In this document: positions 1-5,391 of the stretch, in pieces | Position numbering within the stretch: the stretch's first letter is position 1 | Layout: each line of letters starts with the position of its first letter | DNA from: Candidatus Woesearchaeota archaeon CG10_big_fil_rev_8_21_14_0_10_32_24 | Lineage (GTDB): Archaea > Nanobdellota > Nanobdellia > Woesearchaeales > GW2011-AR9 | Direction: 5' to 3' | NCBI GenBank assembly: GCA_002763025.1 | Contig: PCYG01000059.1 | Location: 16,716-24,486, forward strand | DNA: 7,771 nucleotides | Made by a program: the position numbers and the translations under genes | The notes under the pieces: model-generated | The model's input: the letters and a program-made list of their open reading frames with translations, nothing else | Databases searched by the model: none | What the model was told of the DNA's origin: nothing

Positions 1-66
1 TACGTGCCGTGCTGTGCTAAAATAGAAGGCGAGCTTAATTCATACATTAAAAAGAAATCTATTTAA
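1..66 (+). CDS. possible 3' end of an unidentified gene (partial)
   Basis: One + strand frame is open from the left edge for 21 codons and stops at TAA (64-66). The other two + frames are interrupted. The visible C-terminus ends in a lysine-rich tail (SYIKKKSI) and contains an adjacent cysteine pair, but it is too short to assign to a family. The stop overlaps the TATA-like box of the following gene, as expected in a compact genome. The first 35 bases are GC-richer than their surroundings, so an RNA gene end is an alternative. Confidence is low because 21 codons can be open by chance. Confidence 0.3.
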   Translation, partial: YVPCCAKIEGELNSYIKKKSI

Positions 67-67
67 A
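60..67 (+). promoter_or_regulatory. TATA box of the broken amidohydrolase gene
   Basis: TATTTAAA is centred about 26 bases before the ATG at 90, the spacing expected for an archaeal leaderless promoter. There is no Shine-Dalgarno-like motif before the ATG. The promoter therefore appears to survive although the gene behind it is dead. Confidence 0.5.
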
Positions 68-89
68 GAGAATCGTAATTCACCAAGAA

Positions 90-887
90 ATGAAAATAAT
101 TGATATATAGTGAGTTTCCATCAAAAACGAACAATATTAACTTCGTTTAAGCGAACTATATATGAAATTCCATTCGGTAATTAAGGAATTTCAGTATACA
201 TTCACATATAGGAAACATTTTATATGATGGAGGGGGTCAGATTATTAATCAGAAAGGATTACCTTATAGGAATCTTTTTGATACTGGGTTTAAACTTATA
301 AATTTATTTGATTCTGGTTTTTATACTGCACGTGGCCAATATAAACTGGAGGAAAACAACCCCCTCATTTAGTTCGTCATGTTCGTGAAGGGGCAAAAGG
401 CATGAAATTGCATCCAATTCTCCAAAAGATATCTTTTTCTGATAAAAGGTTACGAAAAGCAGTTGAAATATTTTCTGTTTACAATCTTCCTATATTATTT
501 CATAGTTGATTTGTATCATATTATCATGGAAAAGAAAAAAAAAGAAGAACCAAAATATGGAAAGATTTCTGACGCAGAACAATTAATTGCAGATTTCCCA
601 CAGGTAATATTGTTGGTCCTGCAGGTGATGTTGAAGTTAATGAAGTTATTTCAAAAATTCCTAAATATAAAAATGCATTTGTAGATACTTCTTTTCAGTC
701 ACCAGATAAAATAAGAGAATTAGTAAAGGCATTTGGACCTGAAAGAGTTTTGTTTGCATCAGATTGGCCCTATGGAGATCGTACAATATCCATTAGAAAT
801 ATTAAATTAGTTTGCAATGGCACTCACAAAATGGAACAAGAATTATGTTATCAGAATGCCGAGAAAATTTTAGGCATAAACATATAA
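90..887 (+). pseudogene. amidohydrolase-family (TIM-barrel metal-dependent hydrolase) pseudogene, interrupted by an 87-bp insertion
   Basis: This is the remnant of an amidohydrolase-2-type hydrolase. It starts at ATG 90 (MKIIDI), hits TAG at 108-110 inside an inserted 87-bp element, and resumes at 199. Removing the element and one TATA duplication gives MKIIDIHSHIG, the family's N-terminal HxH metal site. Further homology is spread over different frames: LINLFDSG (about 301-318), GAKGMKLHP (390-416), LPILFHS (486-506, then TGA 507-509), SDAEQLIADFP (about 568-600), and from 603 a good C-terminal half with FASDWPYGD, where the Asp is the expected metal ligand, ending NAEKILGINI at TAA 885-887. 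At least three frame changes after the insertion (near 345-370, 510 and 602), an A-rich tract near 535-545, and Pro in place of His in the usual GHAG motif (here GPAG) show long decay. The ORF seen at 463-684 is a fragment of this gene. The substrate is unknown. Confidence 0.85.
108..194 (+). mobile_element. 87-bp MITE-like element, copy 1, with TATA target duplication
   Basis: The 87-bp element starts TAGTGAG and ends TTTCAG. It is identical to the copy at 4319-4405 at 81 of 87 positions with no gaps. It is flanked by a direct TATA at 104-107 and 195-198, read as a 4-bp target-site duplication. Deleting the element and one TATA restores the hydrolase reading frame exactly, which fixes the boundaries independently. 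The ends form an imperfect inverted repeat (TGAGTTTCC on the left; CTGAAATTCC is the reverse complement of the right end). A perfect 9-bp hairpin lies at 163-171 and 185-193 (TGAAATTCC/GGAATTTCA), and a 5-bp stem at 142-146/151-155 has a 4-base loop. A longer pairing, 103-111 with 155-163, is possible. There is no coding capacity, so any transposition would need a transposase supplied from elsewhere. Confidence 0.85.
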
Positions 888-889
888 AT
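881..889 (+). promoter_or_regulatory. TATA box of the membrane protein gene
   Basis: CATATAAAT is centred about 25 bases before the ATG at 910, fitting a leaderless archaeal transcript. It overlaps the last codons and stop of the upstream pseudogene, so the membrane gene does not depend on the dead gene's promoter. Confidence 0.55.
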
Positions 890-909
890 CATGTCAGTTT
901 TGTAACATC

Positions 910-1392
910 ATGGATTATTTCGCTCACATTGCGTGGAGTTATATTTTATTTAATAAAACTAAGAAACCTTTCTATGCAATTCTGTTTGGTATTCTTCCAG
1001 ATTCCTTATCATGGTTATTCTTTACAATCTATCTTTTCTTTAATGGAGAATCATTTCAACAAGCAGCAGGTGCAATCCCAGATTGGGTGTTTGCACTTTA
1101 CAATATTACACATAGCCTATTCACATTTCTTTTTGTATTAGGAATTGTGTATCTTATTTTGAGAAAAATTCCAATTTATATATGGGCATGGCCCATCCAT
1201 ATTTTAATAGATATCCCTAGCCATTCACGAGAATTTTTACCGACACCTTTTCTGTGGCCAATTTCAACATGGATTTTTCCAGGTATCAGTTGGGGCACAC
1301 CATGGTTTATGTTTACAAATTGGATGTCCATTGCATTCTTCTTAACGTTAATAATTATCTTAAGGAAGAAGAAAACAATGTCAATTCTTTAA
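910..1392 (+). CDS. small integral membrane protein, YdjM/DUF457-like putative metal-dependent hydrolase
   Basis: A 160-residue protein with about four hydrophobic membrane segments (roughly residues 21-44, 58-84, 88-101 and 137-152) and a positively charged C-terminal tail (LRKKK). His and Asp residues sit at or near membrane ends in the pattern of the YdjM/DUF457 'membrane-bound metal-dependent hydrolase' group: His6, Asp31 (ILPDSLSW), His68 (NITHSLF), His97, Asp101 and His105 (HILIDIPSHSREF). Enzyme activity in this group is poorly established, so the hydrolase label is tentative. ATG 910 is chosen because a TATA-like box lies about 25 bases upstream and the nearby ATG at 891 runs into a stop after three more codons. 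The last 38 bases overlap the 3' end of the convergent selU. The overlapping 109-residue frame at 812-1141 is a shadow. Confidence 0.75.
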   Translation: MDYFAHIAWSYILFNKTKKPFYAILFGILPDSLSWLFFTIYLFFNGESFQQAAGAIPDWVFALYNITHSLFTFLFVLGIVYLILRKIPIYIWAWPIHILIDIPSHSREFLPTPFLWPISTWIFPGISWGTPWFMFTNWMSIAFFLTLIIILRKKKTMSIL

Positions 1393-2365
1393 CTGCAGAT
1401 TCTATATCGTCTGTATTCATTTCTGCGTCAAACTTGATTTGTCTTAGGGTATGTGAATACAAAGGGTCATAATAAAATTCTAATAAAATTTTTGCGGCCA
1501 AAACATAATCTTTTTGATCAATAAACTTAATTACTTTTTGTTGATTTTCTTTACTAATTACTTTCCAAAGGCGTTGTGTTATTTCCTTGATTAAATGTAT
1601 ATTCTCTTCTTTTTTCATATATTCAGCTACTGCAATTTCTGCGCGTTTATCTAGACTTCCAACAACATGAATATTTTTTCCTTTTAATATTTTATCCCAT
1701 ATATTTTCTGGAATGATTACGTCACCAATTCTTCGTCCTTCACCTTCTACAATCACAACTTCCTGTTGATTTAATTCATCCAATCTTCTTAATAATAAAT
1801 TTTCAAAACGTTTTTGAGAATTAGGAATTAATCCTATTGCACCAAATAAACTACTTCTATGTTGTGCAAGACCTTCCAAATTTAAGGAATGAGGAAAATA
1901 GTGAAGAATTTTTGTTTTCCCTGTACAGGTTAATCCCCATAGAATAATTAATTGTGGTTTGAATTCGTAGTTGTATAATTTTTCTCTTACATATTCCCTA
2001 AATGATTTATAGCCACCTTCTAATTGCATGACATCATATCCTAAACTATTAAGCAATGCAACAATAGCCCTACTTCTCATGCCTCCACGCCAACAATTAA
2101 TGATTAATTTTTGATTTCTATATTGATTTATTTCTTTCATAAAAGAAGGTAATTTTGGGGAAAAGAGTTCAACACCCTTATCAATTGCTTCTTGTTTAGA
2201 AACTTGTACATATAAAGTTCCAACAACTTCCCGTTCTTCATTAGAAAGAATAGGAATATTGATTGCACCAGGAAGATGATCTTCTGCAAATTCTTTAGGT
2301 GTTCTGGTATCTATGAAAATGTGGCTTGTCTTCAAAGCTTCTTCAATAGAAATTGTGGGAATCAT
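1355..2365 (-). CDS. selU: tRNA 2-selenouridine synthase (SelU/MnmH), fused rhodanese and P-loop form
   Basis: This enzyme replaces the sulfur of 2-thiouridine at wobble position 34 of tRNAs for Lys, Glu and Gln with selenium, through a geranylated intermediate, using selenophosphate as donor (established for the bacterial family). The 336-residue protein has an N-terminal rhodanese domain with catalytic Cys91 in CWRGGMRS, followed by a P-loop domain with Walker A GLTCTGKT (144-151), the family signature LNLEGLAQHR (161-170) and VEGEGRRIG (206-214). The length is close to the bacterial one-chain enzyme. In Methanococcus-type archaea the two domains are separate proteins, so the fused form suggests a bacterial-type origin. 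ATG 2365 gives a complete rhodanese domain. Its promoter must lie in the 2366-2498 gap, which it shares with the divergent pseudouridine synthase gene. Activity implies 2-thiouridine synthesis and SelD elsewhere in the genome; neither is visible here. Confidence 0.92.
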   Translation of the reverse strand: MIPTISIEEALKTSHIFIDTRTPKEFAEDHLPGAINIPILSNEEREVVGTLYVQVSKQEAIDKGVELFSPKLPSFMKEINQYRNQKLIINCWRGGMRSRAIVALLNSLGYDVMQLEGGYKSFREYVREKLYNYEFKPQLIILWGLTCTGKTKILHYFPHSLNLEGLAQHRSSLFGAIGLIPNSQKRFENLLLRRLDELNQQEVVIVEGEGRRIGDVIIPENIWDKILKGKNIHVVGSLDKRAEIAVAEYMKKEENIHLIKEITQRLWKVISKENQQKVIKFIDQKDYVLAAKILLEFYYDPLYSHTLRQIKFDAEMNTDDIESAVKELTLFSSSLR

Positions 2366-2498
2366 GTTATTTGGGGGTCTGTTATTCTAAGGTATTTTCT
2401 CATTTAACTAGAATAATAAGGTTTATTTTAAAGGTTTGTTCAAATTGTATGAAATTAAGGGATTCATTTTTTAAAGAATCTATGTTTCTATAGATATT
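2366..2498. promoter_or_regulatory. divergent intergenic region between selU and the pseudouridine synthase gene
   Basis: This 133-base gap holds the promoters of two divergent genes. On the + strand, TTTTTTAAA (2467-2475) is centred about 27 bases before ATG 2499, a good leaderless TATA box. On the - strand only a weak AAAATACC-like stretch (about 2390-2397) lies at the right distance from the selU start, so that promoter is uncertain. No coding frame, strong hairpin or repeat was seen. Confidence 0.45.
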
Positions 2499-3188
2499 AT
2501 GGAAGAAAAACATCGTGTTCAGAAATTGATGAGTAATTATGGGTATTGTTCTAGAAGGAAGGCTGAGGAAATAATCCAAGAAGGAAGAGTAAAAGTAAAT
2601 GGAAAACCTATTACAATTGGAGATAAAGCTTCTGAGACTGATGTAATTACAGTTGATAATAAACCAATCCAAAAAGGAAGAAAAGTGTATTATATGTTAA
2701 ACAAGCCTACAAAATGTGTGACAGCATTGAAAGATGAAAAATATAAAACTGTTATGGAGTACATGAATGTCAAAGAAAGAGTATTTCCTGTAGGAAGATT
2801 AGATTATTTTACATCTGGGTTATTATTATTTACAAATGATGGGGATTTTGCAAACAAGATTACACATCCATCCCATGAAATTAATAAATCATATGTTGTC
2901 AAGTTAGACCGACCATTAAATGAGCAGGATAAAAAAGCAATTCAGAAAGGTATTAAATTAGATGATGGACGAACAAGCCCTGCTGGTCTTAAAATTATTG
3001 GTCCAGAAATGGTTGAAATTACAATTCACGAAGGAAAAAATAGAATTGTCCGTCGGATGTTTGAATCACTTGGATTTAAATTATTATTTTTAGAACGAGT
3101 GAAAATAGGCAAACTAGATTTAGGAAGTTTACCTTATGGAAAATTTAAAGTATTGAGTAAAAAAGAACAAGATTTGATTTTTAGTTAA
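2499..3188 (+). CDS. RsuA/RluB-family rRNA pseudouridine synthase with S4 domain
   Basis: This enzyme converts a specific uridine, most likely in ribosomal RNA, to pseudouridine. The 229-residue protein has an N-terminal S4 RNA-binding domain (about 5-60; VQKLMSNYGYCSRRKAEE, then GRVKVNG), followed by the catalytic domain with the Asp motif GRLDYFTSGLLLFTNDGD (catalytic Asp102) and the C-terminal motif HEGKNRIVRRMFESLG (177-192). Both motifs and the length match the RsuA/RluB/RluE/RluF group. Phe104 replaces the Asp usual after Tyr in GRLDYDTSGL. Which base is modified cannot be told from the sequence. This family is mainly bacterial; archaea usually rely on TruB/Cbf5, Pus10 and TruD types, so this is probably an acquired gene. 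A TATA-like box at 2467-2475 and no Shine-Dalgarno motif indicate a leaderless mRNA starting at ATG 2499. Confidence 0.9.
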   Translation: MEEKHRVQKLMSNYGYCSRRKAEEIIQEGRVKVNGKPITIGDKASETDVITVDNKPIQKGRKVYYMLNKPTKCVTALKDEKYKTVMEYMNVKERVFPVGRLDYFTSGLLLFTNDGDFANKITHPSHEINKSYVVKLDRPLNEQDKKAIQKGIKLDDGRTSPAGLKIIGPEMVEITIHEGKNRIVRRMFESLGFKLLFLERVKIGKLDLGSLPYGKFKVLSKKEQDLIFS

Positions 3189-3224
3189 TTTAGTTAATAA
3201 AGGATTTAATTTTAAACCGTAAGC

Positions 3225-3233
3225 TTTTTATAA
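3225..3233 (+). promoter_or_regulatory. TATA box of the topoisomerase IB gene
   Basis: TTTTTATAA is centred about 26 bases before ATG 3255 in the 66-base gap after the pseudouridine synthase gene. The spacing places transcription start at or next to the A of this ATG, favouring the first Met (3255) over the third codon Met (3261). Confidence 0.6.
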
Positions 3234-3254
3234 TGAAATTGTTTAATTCTATCT

Positions 3255-4307
3255 ATGGTGATGAAAGAGGTTCCGGTTGGCACATTGCGAATTAAGGCAC
3301 ATGACATTCGCGTTTATGAAAAAACGCAAAGTTCGTGGAGGCTATCTTCCCAAAAATTATCACCTACAGTGGAAGTTATTCACCTCTTTGATGGTTATAA
3401 AGAATTTGATACATTGATTGATCAAAAAGATCCACGATTTATGAAAGGCATGCTTCTTCCGAATGGAAAAACAGCTGGTGATCATATTAATATTCTTCCA
3501 AATGGTCAAGTTTTAGAAAAAGCATATTCTTTATTTGCACCACACTTAAAAATTCACGATCAAGATTCCCATGATCATTGGGATGTTCTCTACAAAAATG
3601 CAGGTGGCACATTTTCATATGTATATACATTAGAAAAAAGAGCAACACATAGAAATCAAAAATATAAAAAGGTGGATAAATTTGATGAAATTCACATGAA
3701 GTTATTAGGAACTGTGAAAAATGCATTAAAGAATAAATCTGATATGATGGCATTACCGATGTATACATTATTGACAACACATATGCGTATTGGCAATGAA
3801 ACATATTATAAAGCACATCACCATAAAGGTTTAACGACGTTAAAGAAAGAAGATATTTCTATTAAGGGGAATAATGTCATGTTTAATTATATTGGAAAGG
3901 ATGGTGTTCCGATTGAAATTAACAAACAATTTACGTCAGAATACATTGCACGATTAAAAGGTGCATTAAAGGATACAAAAAAAGAAGAATTTGTATTTAG
4001 AAATAAAGTAACAGGTCATCCTTTAAGTGAACCACATTTTAAAAAAGCGTTCAAAAGATATTGTGGCGAAGAATTTTATCCACACATTGTACGATCACAT
4101 TTTGCAACATCTCAAATAAAAAATTTTCTACAGGCAAATAAGAATCCCTCTAAAAAAGTTATGAAAGACTTTTTATTTTCTGTTGCCAATGAACTTGGAC
4201 ACAAAAGGTTTAGTAAGAAGAATCAAGAGTGGGAAGATTCATACACAGTGACATTAAATTCTTATGTACATCCTGAATATATTCAGAAAGTTAGAAAGTT
4301 TTTGTGA
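3255..4307 (+). CDS. type IB DNA topoisomerase
   Basis: This enzyme relaxes supercoiled DNA by nicking one strand through a 3'-phosphotyrosine intermediate, without ATP. The 350-residue protein has the catalytic domain of the poxvirus/bacterial-type small TopIB: MRIGNETYY (Arg178), GLTTLKKEDI, IGKDGV (Lys215), HIVRSHFAT (Arg280), ELGHKR (His316) and the catalytic Tyr337 in NSYVHPEY. These match the five catalytic positions of the family (Arg, Lys, Arg, His, Tyr). The segment YTLEKRATHRNQKYKKVDKF (124-143) fits the TopIB region before the catalytic core, but the first 115 residues do not resemble the usual bacterial N-terminal domain and are probably diverged or replaced. A tyrosine recombinase is less likely because of the RIGNE and GLTTL motifs. 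The gene has its own TATA box, ends 9 bases before the TSD and 87-bp element copy 2, and is convergent with the PLP enzyme gene. Confidence 0.85.
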   Translation: MVMKEVPVGTLRIKAHDIRVYEKTQSSWRLSSQKLSPTVEVIHLFDGYKEFDTLIDQKDPRFMKGMLLPNGKTAGDHINILPNGQVLEKAYSLFAPHLKIHDQDSHDHWDVLYKNAGGTFSYVYTLEKRATHRNQKYKKVDKFDEIHMKLLGTVKNALKNKSDMMALPMYTLLTTHMRIGNETYYKAHHHKGLTTLKKEDISIKGNNVMFNYIGKDGVPIEINKQFTSEYIARLKGALKDTKKEEFVFRNKVTGHPLSEPHFKKAFKRYCGEEFYPHIVRSHFATSQIKNFLQANKNPSKKVMKDFLFSVANELGHKRFSKKNQEWEDSYTVTLNSYVHPEYIQKVRKFL

Positions 4308-4422
4308 ATATTGTTTTATAGTGAGTTTCCATTAAAATCTGACAATATTACCTTCGTTTACGCGAACTATATATGAAATTCCATTCGGTAATTAAGGAAT
4401 TTCAGTTTATTTGTAAATATTC
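4306..4422. terminator. split inverted repeat between convergent genes (possible former bidirectional terminator)
   Basis: GAATATT at 4306-4312 and AATATTC at 4416-4422 are perfect inverted copies. With the 87-bp element and one TTTA removed, they would be about 12 bases apart around a T/A-rich loop, between two convergent genes. That arrangement would suit a shared transcription terminator, now split by the insertion. The repeat is short and AT-only apart from one base pair, so the terminator role is only an inference. Confidence 0.3.
4319..4405 (+). mobile_element. 87-bp MITE-like element, copy 2, with TTTA target duplication
   Basis: This is the second copy of the element at 108-194, in the same orientation, with the same ends (TAGTGAG...TTTCAG) and the same length. 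Six substitutions separate the copies, all in the first half; the last 40 bases, holding the 9-bp hairpin (4374-4382 with 4396-4404), are identical. The flanking direct TTTA at 4315-4318 and 4406-4409 differs from the TATA around copy 1, so each copy has its own target duplication and inserted independently. The right TTTA carries the reverse complement of the stop codon of the neighbouring - strand gene, so this insertion left that gene intact. The 5-bp stem (4353-4357 with 4362-4366) is conserved while its loop differs. Confidence 0.85.
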
Positions 4423-5327
4423 TCAGTAATTAGCCTTTCAAATCCATCAAATGTGTTTGTAGCAACAATTTTTCCTGGCCCAAGTTCTTGTGCAATTTTT
4501 ATTGCCCAATAAATATTAGCTCCAGAGGTTTTACCAATTAAGAAGCCTTTTTTATGCATTGCCTTCATTGTCTTAACTGCAGTTTCTTCATTAATTATTT
4601 CAACATGATCATACAATTCAGGGTGGGCATTAGATGCAAGTAATTCTGCTCCAAAACCAATTAAATTATGAGGTTGAAATGTAACATCTACTCCTTTCCT
4701 TTTTGCAAATATATGAGGTGCATATTCTGCCTCAATACAAATGATTTCAGTTCCCGTAGGTTTAAGTTTACGAGAGATTCCAGTAATTGTACCATATGTT
4801 CCAGAACCACAAACAAATACATCAATTTTTCCAAGTGTCTTAATAAGTTTTTCACCAACTATTTCATATCCTTTTGCATTGTTTGGATTAGAAGATTGGT
4901 CTAATAAGATTCTATTTATAGTTTTAGAATACTCTACTGCTTCCTGTTTAGCTCCTAAAATAAATTTTTCTTTTGGAGTTAAATGGATATCTGCTCCCAA
5001 GCATCTAAGCATTTGAATTTTCTCATAGCTCATATTTTCTGGCATAAAAACTGAAAAAGCATAACCTTTCTGTGCACAAACAAAAGCGCCAGCAATTCCT
5101 GCGTTTCCTGTAGTATAATCAACAAAAATTGTATCAGGATTTAATCCATTTCTTTCTTCTGCCTCAACCATTGACTGATATGATAAAACTTTGTGGCTCC
5201 CTGTTGGGTTAAGATGTAACAATGCAACATAGACTTGTGCCATACTTTCTCCATTACTTAAGTAAGGGTTCAAATATAATAAAGGCACATCAGCAATTCT
5301 TTCTAATTCATTTGTAATTATTTTCAT
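4407..5327 (-). CDS. cysteine synthase-like PLP-dependent enzyme (fold type II)
   Basis: This is a member of the O-acetylserine sulfhydrylase / cystathionine beta-synthase group, pyridoxal-phosphate enzymes that replace or eliminate a beta substituent of an amino acid. In the 306-residue protein the PLP lysine is Lys46 in NPTGSHK. The substrate loop is TTGNAG (72-77, usually TSGNTG), the phosphate-binding loop is GSGTYGTITG (174-183), and TSGAN (267-271) precedes the end, DGFERLITENIY, which resembles the DxGERY region of CysK. The GSHK form of the lysine motif is also seen in TrpB, but the rest fits CysK. The exact substrate cannot be assigned. ATG 5327 is preferred over an in-frame TTG at 5342, because MKIITNELERIADVPLLYL matches the usual family start and a TATA-like box lies about 52 bases upstream. 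The gene follows the helicase gene on the same strand after a short gap but seems to have its own promoter. Confidence 0.85.
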   Translation of the reverse strand: MKIITNELERIADVPLLYLNPYLSNGESMAQVYVALLHLNPTGSHKVLSYQSMVEAEERNGLNPDTIFVDYTTGNAGIAGAFVCAQKGYAFSVFMPENMSYEKIQMLRCLGADIHLTPKEKFILGAKQEAVEYSKTINRILLDQSSNPNNAKGYEIVGEKLIKTLGKIDVFVCGSGTYGTITGISRKLKPTGTEIICIEAEYAPHIFAKRKGVDVTFQPHNLIGFGAELLASNAHPELYDHVEIINEETAVKTMKAMHKKGFLIGKTSGANIYWAIKIAQELGPGKIVATNTFDGFERLITENIYK

Positions 5328-5375
5328 GTTAAATATAACCAAGAACCAACCCTAATAACTAAAAATCAACTGTTT

Positions 5376-5383
5376 TTTATAAA
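5376..5383 (-). promoter_or_regulatory. TATA box of the cysteine synthase-like gene
   Basis: TTTATAAA lies on the - strand in the short gap after the helicase stop. Transcription would start near 5353, leaving a leader of about 26 bases before ATG 5327. No clear Shine-Dalgarno motif is seen in that leader. Confidence 0.5.
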
Positions 5384-5391
5384 TATTACCT

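Noticed and set aside
463..684. 73-residue + strand ORF as a gene
   Set aside because: Part of it (PKYGKISDAEQLIADFP) is homologous amidohydrolase sequence in one of the pseudogene's frames; the rest is out of frame.
812..1141. 109-residue + strand ORF as a gene
   Set aside because: It covers the pseudogene end and the membrane protein gene in another frame; no recognisable features.
2400..2672. 90-residue - strand ORF spanning the divergent promoter region
   Set aside because: It overlaps the S4 domain region of the pseudouridine synthase gene on the opposite strand and has no protein-like features.
3487..3816. 109-residue - strand ORF opposite the topoisomerase gene
   Set aside because: Antisense shadow of a conserved coding region.
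108..4405. CRISPR array
   Set aside because: There are only two copies, 87 bp long and 4.1 kb apart with ordinary genes between; no short regular spacers.
104..4409. The two 87-bp repeats as ends of one 4.3-kb composite transposon or as att sites of an integrated island
   Set aside because: Each copy has its own distinct 4-bp duplication (TATA and TTTA), which points to two separate insertions; the intervening genes include no integrase or transposase.
4668..5016. Two + strand ORFs opposite the cysteine synthase-like gene
   Set aside because: They are antisense to a clearly conserved enzyme and have no family features.
5325..5342. TTG start at 5342 for the PLP enzyme
   Set aside because: ATG 5327 gives the usual family N-terminus; the extra five residues (VIFN and the start) add no homology.
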